Assembly: GCA_003220495.1 (NCBI GenBank)
Contig: QHSP01000018.1
Span: forward strand, 59,413 to 123,412
Source: Candidatus Rokuibacteriota bacterium
GTDB lineage: Bacteria; Methylomirabilota; Methylomirabilia; Rokubacteriales; CSP1-6
Reading direction: 5' to 3'
DNA length: 64,000 nucleotides
Position numbers and translations under genes: made by a program. The notes beneath the pieces were generated by a model. The model saw nothing but the letters and a program-made list of their open reading frames with translations, did not search any database and had not been told where the DNA came from. Shown here in pieces: positions 52,860 to 63,348 of this stretch (the first letter of the stretch is position 1; each line of letters begins with the position of its first letter).

Positions 52860-54920
52860 ATGCGCTCCCGCTGGAACGACGCCGAGGCGAGCCAGCTCAA
52901 CGGCCTCGATCTTCTCGTCTATGCCTCGCGTCTCGTCGGCGCCGAAACCTCGCTCGTCATCTGGGGCGGCGGCAACACCTCGATCAAGACCCGCGAGCGG
53001 GACCACCGCGGCCGAGAGGTCCCCGTGCTCCGCGTCAAGGGCAGCGGCTCGGACCTCAAATCGGTCCAGCGCAAGGATTTCCCGGGCGTGCGGATGGACG
53101 ACATCACGGCGCTCCTCGAGCGCACCGAGATGAGCGACGAAGAGATGGTGAGCTATCTCGCTCACGCGCTGCAGGAGCCAGGGGGCGTGCGCCCGTCGAT
53201 CGAGACCTTGCTGCACGGGTTTCTCGGCGCGCCGGCGATCGTGCACACCCACGCCGACGCGGTCGTCTCGCTGACGAACAACGACCGCGCCCACGACGTG
53301 CTCCAGTCCGTCTACGGCAAGGACGTCATCGCGCTCGGGTATCGTCGGCCCGGGTTCAAGATCTCGCGCGAGGTGGCCGACGCGATCACGGAGCGTCCCG
53401 AGGCGAAGGCGCTTCTTCTCGAGCGGCACGGCACGATCACCTGGGGCGCGACCGTGCGCGAGGCGTACGAGGCGACGATCGAGCTCATCACCCGGGCCGA
53501 AGACGCGATCGCCGAGCGAAAGAAGGACCGGCGCCTGTTCGGTGGCGCGCGCGTGCCGGGGCTCGAGCCGGCGGCGCGGCGCCAGGCCGCGCTGGCGGTC
53601 GCGCCCCGGCTCCGCGGGGTGCTGAGCCGGAGCCGGCGCGTCCTGGTCGGGTTCGACGACTCGCCCGACGTCATCGAGTTCGTCTCGTCGGTGGACGCCG
53701 CGCGCGTGTCGCAGGTCGGGCCGGCAACTCCGGATCATACGATCTACGCCAAGCGGCTTCCGTGCTTCGTCGACCTGACCGGCGGCGAGGGAACCGAGGC
53801 GCGGCTCGGCGCCATCGAGCGGTCGATCGAGGACTTCGTCGCGGGCTACACGCGCTACTTCGAGGACCATCGGTTCGAGGGTGCGCAGCTGCACGACCCG
53901 CTTCCGCGGGTCGTGCTCGTGCCCGGTCTCGGCATGTTCACGGCCGGCAAGGATCGCCGGACCGCGGGCATCGTCAACGACATCTATCACCACACGATCG
54001 GCGTGCTCGGCAACGCCGGCGCCTTCGGGCAGTACGTGTCACTCTCGGCGAAGGACGCCTTCGACGTCGAGTACTGGCCCCTCGAGCTCTACAAGCTCAC
54101 CCTGGCGCCGCCCGAGAAGGAGCTGGCCCGGCGGATCGCCCTGGTCACCGGCGGCGGCTCCGGCATCGGACGCGCCGTGGCGCGCAAGCTGGCCGCCGAA
54201 GGCGCCCACGTGGTCGTCGGGGACCTCGACGGCGCCACGGCCCGCCGGACCGCCGACGAGATCGTCGCGGCGGTCGGCGCCGGCCGAGCGCTCGGACTCG
54301 AGATGGACGTCACGCGAGAGGCATCGGTGCGGGCGGCCTTCGAGGAGACCGTGCTCGCCTACGGCGGGCTCGACATCCTGGTGTCGAACGCCGGCATCGC
54401 GCACTCCGCCCCGGTCGTTCGCCTCGAGCTCGCCGACTGGGAGCGCTCGTTCGCGGTGAACTCCACCGGTCACTTCATCGTCGCCCGCGAGGCGATGCGA
54501 CTGCTGACGGCCCAGGGGCTCGGCGGCGCGCTCGTCTTCGTCGCGACCAAGAACGTGATGTCGCCGGGCAAGGATTTCGCGGCGTACTCGGCGGCGAAGG
54601 CGGCGGAGGCCCAGCTCGCCAAGGTGCTCGCGCTCGAGGGCGCGCCCTACGGAATCCGCTCGAACATCGTGAACCCCGATGCCGTGTTCCAGGATTCGAA
54701 GCTCTGGTCGGACGAGATCCGGCGCGAGCGCGCCGCGGCGCAGGGGATCACGGTCGACCGCCTCGAGGAGTTCTATCGCACGCGCAACCTGCTCGGCGTC
54801 GGCATCGTGCCGGAAGACGTCGCCGAAGCGGTGCTCTTCCTCGCATCGGACCGCTCGGCGAAGACGACCGGGTGTTCCGTGACGGTCGACGGCGGCGTGC
54901 GCGACGCGTTCCCGAGGTGA
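52860..54920 (+). CDS. Class II aldolase / short-chain dehydrogenase fusion
   Basis: The 686-aa protein matches known bifunctional aldolase-SDR enzymes. The class II aldolase part (about 1-420) has GGGNTS, GSGSDLK, HTHAD (129-133) and a later metal-binding His in ERHGTITWG. The SDR part (about 427-686) has ALVTGGGSGIGRAVA, SNAG and the YSAAK catalytic motif. Members include rhamnulose-phosphate aldolase-dehydrogenases. Here the substrate is a hydroxyaldehyde or sugar phosphate that cannot be specified. It lies 4 nt before the LLM-class gene. Confidence 0.9.
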   Translation: MRSRWNDAEASQLNGLDLLVYASRLVGAETSLVIWGGGNTSIKTRERDHRGREVPVLRVKGSGSDLKSVQRKDFPGVRMDDITALLERTEMSDEEMVSYLAHALQEPGGVRPSIETLLHGFLGAPAIVHTHADAVVSLTNNDRAHDVLQSVYGKDVIALGYRRPGFKISREVADAITERPEAKALLLERHGTITWGATVREAYEATIELITRAEDAIAERKKDRRLFGGARVPGLEPAARRQAALAVAPRLRGVLSRSRRVLVGFDDSPDVIEFVSSVDAARVSQVGPATPDHTIYAKRLPCFVDLTGGEGTEARLGAIERSIEDFVAGYTRYFEDHRFEGAQLHDPLPRVVLVPGLGMFTAGKDRRTAGIVNDIYHHTIGVLGNAGAFGQYVSLSAKDAFDVEYWPLELYKLTLAPPEKELARRIALVTGGGSGIGRAVARKLAAEGAHVVVGDLDGATARRTADEIVAAVGAGRALGLEMDVTREASVRAAFEETVLAYGGLDILVSNAGIAHSAPVVRLELADWERSFAVNSTGHFIVAREAMRLLTAQGLGGALVFVATKNVMSPGKDFAAYSAAKAAEAQLAKVLALEGAPYGIRSNIVNPDAVFQDSKLWSDEIRRERAAAQGITVDRLEEFYRTRNLLGVGIVPEDVAEAVLFLASDRSAKTTGCSVTVDGGVRDAFPR

Positions 54921-54924
54921 TCCC

Positions 54925-55842
54925 GTGATTGGCTTCGGCGCCCAGCTCTCGCTCCATCCGCCCGCCGAGCAGTTCGAGCTGGTCCAGCGCCTGGAGGCGG
55001 TCGGCTACGACTCCGTGTGGACGGGCGACCATGTGTCATTCCACAACCCGATCCACGAATCGATCACGCTGCTGGCGTCCTACGCGCCGATCACGAAGCG
55101 AATCAAGCTCGGCGTCGGTGTCTATCTGCTGGCGCTCCGCTCGCCGGCGGTCGCGGCCAAGCAGGCGGCCACGCTCGACGTTCTGTCGGGTGGTCGCCTG
55201 GTGTTCGGCGTCGGCGTCGGCGGTGAAAACCCGAAGGAGTTCGAGCTCTGCGGCATCCCGCACAAGGAGCGCGGCGCTCGCGTGAACGAGGGCATCGACG
55301 TGGTGCGCGCGCTCTGGCGCGACACGCCGGCCAGCTTCCACGGACGCTTCACGCGATTCGAGTCGGTGTCGATCGACCCCAAGCCCGTGCAGCAGCTTCC
55401 GCCGATCTGGATCGGCGGCCGCTCGGATGCGGCGCTGGCCCGCGCGGGCCGGCAGGGTGACGGGTGGATGTCCTACGTCGTGCAGGCCGACCGCTACGCG
55501 CAGAGCCTCGACAAGATCCGCGCCGCGGCGGCCACCGCCGGCCGATCGATGGACACGTTCACGGCGGCGCACCTGGTCTTCATCACGATCGGCCGCGATT
55601 TCGAAGCCGCGAAGCGCGCGTGGGTGAGCGTGCTCAGCCGCCGCTACGCGCAGGACTTCGAGCCCCTCGCCAAGCGGTACGGAGTGATCGGAACGCCCGA
55701 GCAGTGCGCCGAGCAGCTCGAGCGGTTCCGCGCCGCCGGCTGCACCTACTTCGTCATGAGCGCGATCGGCGAGCCGCGGGACGAGCGGGCCCAGCTCGAG
55801 ACGATCGCCGCCGAGATCATCCCGCGATTCAGGTCGCGCTGA
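54925..55842 (+). CDS. LLM-class flavin-dependent oxidoreductase
   Basis: The 305-aa luciferase-like TIM-barrel protein starts at GTG 54925. It has VGYDSVWTGDHVSF, LGVGVYLLALRSP, VLSGGRLVFGVGVGGENPKEF (about 85-105) and WIGGRSDAAL. The pattern is that of F420- or FMN-dependent members. The substrate and cofactor are not settled by sequence. It is the last gene after the aldolase fusion. Confidence 0.85.
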   Translation: MIGFGAQLSLHPPAEQFELVQRLEAVGYDSVWTGDHVSFHNPIHESITLLASYAPITKRIKLGVGVYLLALRSPAVAAKQAATLDVLSGGRLVFGVGVGGENPKEFELCGIPHKERGARVNEGIDVVRALWRDTPASFHGRFTRFESVSIDPKPVQQLPPIWIGGRSDAALARAGRQGDGWMSYVVQADRYAQSLDKIRAAAATAGRSMDTFTAAHLVFITIGRDFEAAKRAWVSVLSRRYAQDFEPLAKRYGVIGTPEQCAEQLERFRAAGCTYFVMSAIGEPRDERAQLETIAAEIIPRFRSR

Positions 55843-55861
55843 CGGTGGGGCGGACGGGGCC

Positions 55862-56220
55862 ATGGCCGATCTGACCGGCGGACAGCTGGTCGCTCGCACC
55901 CTGAAGCAGGCGGGAGTCGGCGACGTCTTCACCCTGTGCGGCGGCCACATCCTGCCGATTTACGACGGCTGTCTCACCGAAGGCATCCGTATCATCGACA
56001 CCCGCCACGAGCAGGCGGCCGCCGTCGTGGTTCCGGGCCCGGGCGTGACCGACGCGGTCACCGGAGTCGCCAACGCGTACGCGGCGCCTACGTCACGGAT
56101 CCACGCGAGATCGGTCCCGTGCTCGAGCGGGCGCTCGCGTCCGACGAGGTCTGGTGCGTGAACGTCGTGCTCGACCCCGAGGCGTACCGGAAGAGCGGCC
56201 AGGTCTCGATGGCCATCTGA
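55862..56220 (+). pseudogene. Internally deleted thiamine-diphosphate enzyme (acetolactate synthase-like) remnant
   Basis: The start (ATG 55862) gives the family N-terminus: GGQLVARTLKQAGVGDVFTLCGGH (residues 6-29) and DTRHEQAAA. A short segment, about 15-20 residues in normal proteins, is then missing before GPGVTDAVTGVANAYA. After that a different frame carries the normal C-terminus (YVTDPREIGPVLERALAS, ending QVSMAI) up to TGA 56220. About 400 residues including the diphosphate-binding core are absent. It cannot be an active synthase. A real deletion is likely; a mis-assembly is possible. Confidence 0.75.
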
Positions 56221-56227
56221 CCGACGC

Positions 56228-57244
56228 GTGAAGATCACGTTTCTGTGTCCGCATCTCCGCATCGCCGGCGGAGTGCGCGCGATCCTCACGTACGCGGACC
56301 GGCTCACCGCCGCCGGTCACCAGGTCGACGTGGTGGTGCCGGCCAAGCGTCGTGTCCGCGCCTTCTGGCGCTCGGCGACGGGAGCGGGACCCGATTGGAT
56401 TCCGGGATTCCGCGCGCGCGTCGTCTGGGTGGACCGCTGGAGGCCGAGCGCGCTCCCGGACGGCGACGTGCTCGTCGCGACGGCGTGGCAGTCCGCGGCC
56501 GCGGTGGCCGACGCCCCGGCCCGGTGCGGGCGGAAGTTCTACTTCGTGCAGCACTACGAAAGCCTCTATCACGGGCAGGCGGCGGCGGTCGACGCGACGT
56601 ATCGCCTGCCGCTCCGCAAGATCGTGATCTCCACGTGGCTCCGCGACGTCATGCGCGAGCGCTTCGCGAGCGAGGCGGAAGTCGTGGTGACCCCCGTCGA
56701 TCCGGCCCTGTTCCACGCCGTTCCCGTCACGGTCGCCACCTCGCGCCCGCGCGTGCTGATGCTCCACCACGACTACGTCTGGAAGGGGACGGCCGACGGC
56801 TTCGAGACGGTGGCGCGCGTCAAGCAGCGTGTCCCGGGTCTCCACCTTGTCGGGTTCGGGGTCAGCGCGCCCCGTGACCCGGCGAGCTACGACGAGTTTC
56901 ACGCGGACCTGCCACAAGCTGAGCTCGCGGCGCTCTACAGCGGCTGCGAGATCTATCTGTGCCCCTCGTGGGACGAGGGGCTCGGCATGCCGCCGATGGA
57001 GGCGATGGCCTGCGGCGCGGCCCTCGTGACCTACGACAACGGCGGCTGCCGCGACTACGCGTACGACGGCGAGACGGCGCTCGTCGCGCGCCGGCGCGAC
57101 GTGACCGATCTCGCGGCCAAGCTCGAGCGCCTCGCCGCCGACCGTGAGCTACGAGCGCGCATCGCCGCGGCGGGCTCGGCGTTCGTCCGGAACACGTTCG
57201 AGTGGGGGCGCGCGGTGCGCCGCATGGAGGCGATCTTCCGTTGA
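56228..57244 (+). CDS. Glycosyltransferase, GT4-like
   Basis: The 338-aa protein starts at GTG 56228. It has an N-terminal sugar-nucleotide fold (FLCPHLRIAGGVRAILTYADRL) and the C-terminal GT-B signature LCPSWDEGLGMPPMEAMACGAALVTYDNGG (in two parts near 245-275). The EGLGMPPMEAM element with its Glu is the GT4 hallmark. It probably transfers sugar to a cell-surface polysaccharide or lipid. It overlaps the next gene as TTGA. Confidence 0.88.
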   Translation: MKITFLCPHLRIAGGVRAILTYADRLTAAGHQVDVVVPAKRRVRAFWRSATGAGPDWIPGFRARVVWVDRWRPSALPDGDVLVATAWQSAAAVADAPARCGRKFYFVQHYESLYHGQAAAVDATYRLPLRKIVISTWLRDVMRERFASEAEVVVTPVDPALFHAVPVTVATSRPRVLMLHHDYVWKGTADGFETVARVKQRVPGLHLVGFGVSAPRDPASYDEFHADLPQAELAALYSGCEIYLCPSWDEGLGMPPMEAMACGAALVTYDNGGCRDYAYDGETALVARRRDVTDLAAKLERLAADRELRARIAAAGSAFVRNTFEWGRAVRRMEAIFR

Positions 57245-58266
57245 CGGCCGCGCTGCCGACGGTCGAGGCTCCGTGCGCCGTCTGCGGCGAGGGCGGCGCC
57301 GACCCGGTCTGGGCGACGCCGGACCGCGCCTTCGCCGTTCCCGGACACTACACCGTCGTGCGCTGTCGCGGCTGCGGGTTTCTCTACCAGCGCCCGCGTG
57401 TGCGCGACGAGCACCTGGCCGCGTGCTATCCCGACCACTATCCGCGCCATCAGGAGCCGTCGCCGCGGATGCCGATCAAGGGATCGAAGAGCCGCCAGCG
57501 CGCCGCGCGCTGGGCGCTCGCCAGCGGTCTCGGCTACGAGGCTTTGCGCGACGCGCGTGTCTCGCTCTTGGCGAGGCTTCGGGGGCGGCGACTGCTTCGA
57601 AGGATCAGGTGGAGCTGCCCGCCATGGGTCGGCGCAGGCCGCTACCTCGACGTCGGCTGCGGCTCGGGCGGGGCGCTGGGAGTCGCGCGAGCGCTCGGCT
57701 GGCGCGTCGCGGGCATCGAGATGGACGACGCCGCGGCCGCGCTGGCGCGACGCTTCACCGACGAGCTGCACGTCGGCGACATCCTGACGGCGCCGTTCGC
57801 GCCGGGCCGCTTCGACGTGGTGACGGCCTTCCACGTCCTCGAGCACGTGCCGGACCCGGTCGAGGTCGCGCGGCGCATGCTCGACTGGCTGGCGCCGGGA
57901 GGGCTCCTGATCGTGGAGGTCCCGAACGCGGGCGGGCTCGGCGCGTGGCTCTTCGGAGGCGCGTGGGCCGGGCTCGAGCTGCCGCGACATCTCTCTCACT
58001 TCACGCCGGCGACCCTCGAGGCCGTGATCGCGAAGGCGGGCGGCAAGGTCGTCTGGACCTGGCATCAGGCGAAGCCACGCACGTATCTCTGGAGCCTCTC
58101 GGCATGGCTGCGCGATCGGGGCTGGAACGCGCTCGCGAGACTGACGGAGCTGCGACCGATCTACGGCGTGCTGAAGCTCGGCCTGGAGGTGCTGGTGCCG
58201 CTGGCGCGTCAGGCGCGACGCGGCGAGGCGATCAGGATCGGCGCCGTCCGGAGTCGCCGGACGTGA
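57241..58266 (+). CDS. Class I SAM-dependent methyltransferase with N-terminal zinc-binding pairs
   Basis: The start is TTG 57241 overlapping the glycosyltransferase stop (341 aa). Cys pairs C12/C15 and C42/C45 form a zinc site, as in many sugar or lipid C- and O-methyltransferases. The SAM motif is YLDVGCGSGGALG (135-147), followed by a downstream HVLEHVPDP. It probably methylates a glycan or related acceptor next to the glycosyltransferase. The substrate is unknown. Confidence 0.88.
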   Translation: MTAALPTVEAPCAVCGEGGADPVWATPDRAFAVPGHYTVVRCRGCGFLYQRPRVRDEHLAACYPDHYPRHQEPSPRMPIKGSKSRQRAARWALASGLGYEALRDARVSLLARLRGRRLLRRIRWSCPPWVGAGRYLDVGCGSGGALGVARALGWRVAGIEMDDAAAALARRFTDELHVGDILTAPFAPGRFDVVTAFHVLEHVPDPVEVARRMLDWLAPGGLLIVEVPNAGGLGAWLFGGAWAGLELPRHLSHFTPATLEAVIAKAGGKVVWTWHQAKPRTYLWSLSAWLRDRGWNALARLTELRPIYGVLKLGLEVLVPLARQARRGEAIRIGAVRSRRT

Positions 58267-58438
58267 CGTAGGACGAAGGAGACTCGAGGCGGGTGGCCAG
58301 GGTCTCGAGCTCCCGCTCGAGGTCGGCCAACCGCTTGGCCAGCCGATCGCGCTCCTCGCGCAGCGACTGGGTCGCCGACTGGATGTGCGCCGCGAGGTGC
58401 CGGTCCCGATCAGCCCGATGCGGCGTCGTCTCGTCCAT
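58232..58438 (-). CDS. Possible small coiled-coil protein
   Basis: A 68-aa frame from ATG 58438 has a heptad-like helix: SLREERDRLAKRLADLEREL (residues 25-44) and continuing ETLATRLE, which looks like coiled coil. It overlaps the methyltransferase 3' end by 35 nt on the opposite strand and has no clear ribosome site. The helix is regular enough to suspect a real gene. An out-of-frame shadow is the alternative. Confidence 0.35.
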   Translation of the reverse strand: MDETTPHRADRDRHLAAHIQSATQSLREERDRLAKRLADLERELETLATRLESPSSYVTSGDSGRRRS

Positions 58439-58596
58439 GGCCGTTGAAGCCAGCAAGAGCAGTGCCGGGCGGCGACCCCTTGCTGGCCGCGAGCTTCCGA
58501 GCCGAAAGCCGCGCACTGTGACACGTCCGACCGCTGAATCGGTCAAGCTGACACCCCGGAAATCTCGCCGGAGGTCGCATGCTAGAATCGGTCACG

Positions 58597-58977
58597 ATGC
58601 CGATCTACGAGTACGAGTGTCACGGGTGCCGCAGGCGGGTCAGCCTCCTCGTGCTGCGTCCCTCGGCGGCGGAATCGCCGGCCTGTCCGCGGTGCGGAAG
58701 CCAGGCGCTCTCCCGCGTGATGTCGCGTTTTGCGACGGTGAAGTCGGAGGACGCCCGGCTGGATGCCCTCGCCGATTCGTCGAGCCTCGGTGACCTCGAC
58801 GAGAACGATCCGTCGAGCGTGGCCCGGTTCATGAAGAAGATGGGCCGCGAGTTCGGAGACGACCTCGGCGACGACTTCGAGTCCGCCATGGACGAAGCGA
58901 TGGCGGAAGGCGAGGGCGGTGCCGGGGACGGGGAGAGTGAATCTCCGGGCGCCGCGGAGGCATCTTCCGATGAGTAA
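58597..58977 (+). CDS. FmdB-family zinc-ribbon protein
   Basis: The start ATG 58597 (MPIYEYEC) is the conserved FmdB beginning; an in-frame ATG 18 nt upstream is disfavoured. The 126-aa protein has Cys8/Cys11 and Cys30/Cys33 for one zinc, then a low-complexity acidic tail rich in Asp, Glu and Ser. FmdB proteins are putative regulators of unclear role. It sits between surface-polysaccharide genes. Confidence 0.85.
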   Translation: MPIYEYECHGCRRRVSLLVLRPSAAESPACPRCGSQALSRVMSRFATVKSEDARLDALADSSSLGDLDENDPSSVARFMKKMGREFGDDLGDDFESAMDEAMAEGEGGAGDGESESPGAAEASSDE

Positions 58978-58992
58978 CCCTGTGAGCGTCTG

Positions 58993-59973
58993 ATGAAAGT
59001 CTCGATCCGTGACCGGTTTGAGGCGGTGGGGGCTTCCGCGTGGGACGGGCTTGTCGCGGCCTCCCGCCTCCGGTCACCCTTCCTGTCCTGGGTATGGCAA
59101 CACGAGTGGGCGCGGACGTTCGCGGCCGATTGCCGACTCGAGATCCGGTGCGTCCAGGACGGCGCCGGAAACCTGGTGGCCCTCCTCCCGCTCTACGAGT
59201 CCTCGGCCGGCGCACTGGAGCTGATCGGCGGCGCCGACGTTTCTGACTATCTCGATCTGATTTCACTCCATGGGCGGGAGGAAGAGGCGTGGATGGCCCT
59301 TCTCCAGTCCCGGACGGCCGAGCGCGCCGAGTGGGTGCTGCACGCCGTGCCCGAGGTCTCGCCCACCGTCGTCTCGCTGCCGCCCCTCGCCGCCGCGTGC
59401 GGGCTCACCGTGTCGGCCACGGTGGAAGAACGATGTCCCGTGTTGGCTTTGCCGTCCTCCTGGGAGACCTACCTCGCCCACCTGTCCGGAAGACACCGCC
59501 ACGAGCTCCAGCGAAAGATGCGACGCCTCGAACGCGACGCGCCCGACGCCCAGGTGTCGAGCGTGAGCGGGCCGGCTGACATCGCCGCGCGGCTCGACGA
59601 TTTTCTCGCGCTCCACCGGAGTTCGCGCGTGGGCAAGGCGCGCTTCATGGACGCTCGGATGGAGCGCTTCTTTCGGAGCGCGCTCGCGGCGTTCGCCGAG
59701 CGCGGGGCCGCCCGGCTCTGGTTCCTCGACGCGGCGTCGGGACCGATCGCCGCCTTCGTCACGATCGAATGGGACGGCACGGTCGGGCTCTACAACTCGG
59801 GTTTCGCGCCCGAGCAAGCCGCGCTCTCGCCGGGCGTCGTCTTGCTGACCCAGGTGATCCGGGACGCGATCGCGCGTCGGCGAGACAAGTTCGACTTCCT
59901 CAGGGGCGAGGAGCGGTACAAGTACGAGTTCGAGCCGGTCGCCGAAGCCGTCTACCAGGTGAGGATCCGGTGA
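58993..59973 (+). CDS. GNAT/FemAB-like acyltransferase
   Basis: The 326-aa protein resembles the BioF2-like/FemAB-related acetyltransferases found in cell-surface glycan clusters. It has SPFLSWVWQHEW near 28-39, LSGRHRHELQRKMRRLER (164-181) and a C-terminal FDFLRGEERYKYEF, which is the most typical part. It probably acylates or aminoacylates a glycan or precursor. The acceptor is unknown. Its stop overlaps the next start as GTGA. Confidence 0.8.
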   Translation: MKVSIRDRFEAVGASAWDGLVAASRLRSPFLSWVWQHEWARTFAADCRLEIRCVQDGAGNLVALLPLYESSAGALELIGGADVSDYLDLISLHGREEEAWMALLQSRTAERAEWVLHAVPEVSPTVVSLPPLAAACGLTVSATVEERCPVLALPSSWETYLAHLSGRHRHELQRKMRRLERDAPDAQVSSVSGPADIAARLDDFLALHRSSRVGKARFMDARMERFFRSALAAFAERGAARLWFLDAASGPIAAFVTIEWDGTVGLYNSGFAPEQAALSPGVVLLTQVIRDAIARRRDKFDFLRGEERYKYEFEPVAEAVYQVRIR

Positions 59974-61229
59974 ATCTCCACGTCGCGATGCTCAGCGTTC
60001 ATACCTGCCCGCTGGCCGCTCTGGGCGGCAAGGAAACCGGTGGGATGAACGTGTACGTGCGCGAGGTCTCCCGCGAGCTCGGGCGCATGGGCGTGTCCGT
60101 CGACGTCTTCACGCGCTCGCAGAACCCGACGATCTCCCGCGTGGTGTCCCTCGGCGAGCGCGCTCGCGTGATCCACCTGCCGGCGGGCGACGAAGCCCCG
60201 ATGGCCCGGGTGCGCGTCCACGATCACCTTGACGAGTTCGTCGACGGAGTCGAGGCGTGGCGCATCGCGAGGTCGATCGACTATGACCTGATCCACGCCC
60301 ACTACTGGCTCTCCGGCGTCGCGGCGCTGAGGCTCAAGGCGCGCTGGTCGGTGCCGGTCATGCAGATGTTCCACACGCTCGGGCGTCTCAAGAACCGGGT
60401 GGCCCGGAGCGCCGCGGAGCAGGAGCCCGCGATCCGGCTGCACGAGGAAACGCGGATCGTCGGCGCCTGCGACCGCATCGTGGCCGCCAACGTGATCGAG
60501 CGCGCGGAGCTGCTGCGTGACTACGGCGCCTCCGCCTCGCGCATCGCGACGATCCCGTGTGGCGTCGACACCGACCTGTTCGTGCCCGGCGATCGCGCCG
60601 ACGCGCGCGCCCGGCTCGGGCTCGACGAGCACCCGGTGCTGCTCTGGGTCGGCCGCGTGGCGCCGATCAAGGGGCTCGACACCTTGCTCGACGCGGTCGC
60701 GCGGCTCCGATCGGCCGACCGGGCGATCCGCCTGCTGATCGTCGGCGGCGATGCCGACGAGCCGATGAGCGAGCACGAGGTCTCGCTGCGCCAGCGCATC
60801 GAGCGGCTCGATCTGGCGAGCTCCGTGTGCTTCGTCGGGCCCCAGCCGCAGAGCGTCCTGCCCCTGTACTATGCCGCGGCGGACGTGACGGTCCTGCCCT
60901 CGTACTACGAATCGTTCGGGATGGTCGCCCTCGAGGCGATGGCCTGCGGGAGTCCCGTCATCGCGTCTCGGGTCGGCGGGCTGGTCACCACGGTGCGCGA
61001 CGGGGTCACCGGCTTCCTGATTCCGGATGGCGACGTCGACGCGCTGGCCGAGCGCATTGGCGCCCTGGTCGCCGATCCCGACCTGCGCTGGCGGATCGGC
61101 CGCGAGGGCGTGCGCTGGGCGGCCCAGCACCGCTGGGCCTGCGTGGCCGAAGCGGTCTGTCGCGAGTACGCCTCCCTCGAGTCGCGAGCCGGCGAGCACC
61201 TGGCCTTGGCGCGCTGCCGAGACGACTGA
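59970..61229 (+). CDS. Glycosyltransferase, GT4-like (MshA/sucrose synthase group)
   Basis: The start is GTG 59970 (419 aa). It has GGKETGGMNVYVREVSRELGR (22-42), the MshA-like loop HAHYWLSG, the phosphate-binding WVGRVAPIKGLDTLLDA and the GT-B Glu motif PSYYESFGMVALEAMACGSP (its core ESFGMVALEA). The donor is most likely UDP-GlcNAc or UDP-Glc. Context points to a surface glycan. MshA itself is unlikely without other mycothiol genes. Confidence 0.9.
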   Translation: MNLHVAMLSVHTCPLAALGGKETGGMNVYVREVSRELGRMGVSVDVFTRSQNPTISRVVSLGERARVIHLPAGDEAPMARVRVHDHLDEFVDGVEAWRIARSIDYDLIHAHYWLSGVAALRLKARWSVPVMQMFHTLGRLKNRVARSAAEQEPAIRLHEETRIVGACDRIVAANVIERAELLRDYGASASRIATIPCGVDTDLFVPGDRADARARLGLDEHPVLLWVGRVAPIKGLDTLLDAVARLRSADRAIRLLIVGGDADEPMSEHEVSLRQRIERLDLASSVCFVGPQPQSVLPLYYAAADVTVLPSYYESFGMVALEAMACGSPVIASRVGGLVTTVRDGVTGFLIPDGDVDALAERIGALVADPDLRWRIGREGVRWAAQHRWACVAEAVCREYASLESRAGEHLALARCRDD

Positions 61230-61286
61230 CCCGGCGACCGGCCCTGCTCCCGCCCACATCGGCTGAGGTGCTACACTGCGGCCGCG

Positions 61287-62287
61287 GTGGGCACCCTCCT
61301 CGAGGTTCAAAACCTCAAGACGCACTTCGTGACGCGCAGCGGCGTCGTGCGCGCGGTCGACGACGTTTCCTGGGACGTGAGCGAGAGCGAGACCGTTGCG
61401 CTGGTGGGCGAGTCGGGCTGCGGCAAGAGCGTCAGCGCGCTGAGCATCATGCGTCTCGTGGCCGGGCCCGCCGGCCGGATCGTCGGCGGTCAGATCCTCT
61501 TCAAGGGCCGCGACCTCTTGCGGCTGTCGGAAGAGGAGATGCGCCACGTGCGAGGCCGCGAGATCGGCATGATCTTCCAGGAGCCGATGACCTCGCTCAA
61601 TCCCGTGCTGACGATCGGGCGCCAGCTCACCGAGGGGCTCGAGATCCACCTGGGACAGGCGCCGACCGAGGCCCGCCGGCGCGCGGCGGAGCTCCTGGGC
61701 ATGGTCGGCATCCCCGATCCGGAGCGGCGCCTCACGCAGTACCCGCACCAGTTCAGCGGCGGGATGCGCCAGCGGATGATGATCGCGATGGCGCTCGCGT
61801 GCAAGCCCTCGCTGATCCTCGCCGACGAGCCGACGACCGCGCTCGACGTGACGATCCAGGCCCAGATCCTCGAGCTGATGAAAGATCTCTCGCGGCGGTT
61901 CGGCGTCGCGATGCTGATCATCACCCACAACCTCGGTGTCGTCGCCCGGTACGCCGACCGCGTGAACGTGATGTACGCCGGACGGATCATCGAGCGTGGC
62001 ACGGCCCGCGAGCTCTACGCCAATCCCCGGCATCCCTACACGCTCGGGCTCTTGCGCTCGGTGCCGCGCCTGGATGAGCCGCGCCGCGCGCGACTGGACC
62101 CCATCGAGGGCCAGCCGCCCGACCTCACGCGGCTGCCGAGCGGGTGCTCGTTCACGCCCCGATGCGGCTTTGCCGTCGAGCGGTGCCACGTCGAGGTCCC
62201 GCCGTTGCGCGAGGTGAACACGGGCGGCCACGTGAGCGCGTGCTGGGAGGCCGAGAATCTCGATCGGGCCCGGACGGCGGCGCGAAC

Positions 62288-62291
<4 letters not shown>
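61287..62291 (+). CDS. Oligopeptide/dipeptide ABC transporter ATP-binding protein (DppD/OppD-like)
   Basis: The 334-aa ATPase has Walker [16 protein letters not shown], signature [15 protein letters not shown], Walker [15 protein letters not shown] and the C-terminal oligopeptide-transporter Cys motif ([16 protein letters not shown]). It starts at GTG 61287, about 57 nt after the glycosyltransferase. It forms a pair with the next ATPase, whose start overlaps its stop (GTGA). Confidence 0.92.
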
Positions 62292-63268
<977 letters not shown>

Positions 63269-63348
63269 CTCGAGGCCGCTCCGTGCTCGATGCTGAAACC
63301 GCTCGTGCTCGACGCTGGTTACCTCGCGTGACCTCTGGAGGAGAATCA

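Noticed and set aside
59970..61229. Calling the second glycosyltransferase mshA
   Set aside because: The sequence is similar to MshA, but no mycothiol genes are adjacent and the same motifs occur in other GT4 enzymes.
59952..62231. A 759-codon minus-strand frame opposite the glycosyltransferase and DppD-like genes
   Set aside because: Antisense shadow; low-complexity His/Arg/Asp-rich translation and no recognisable domains.
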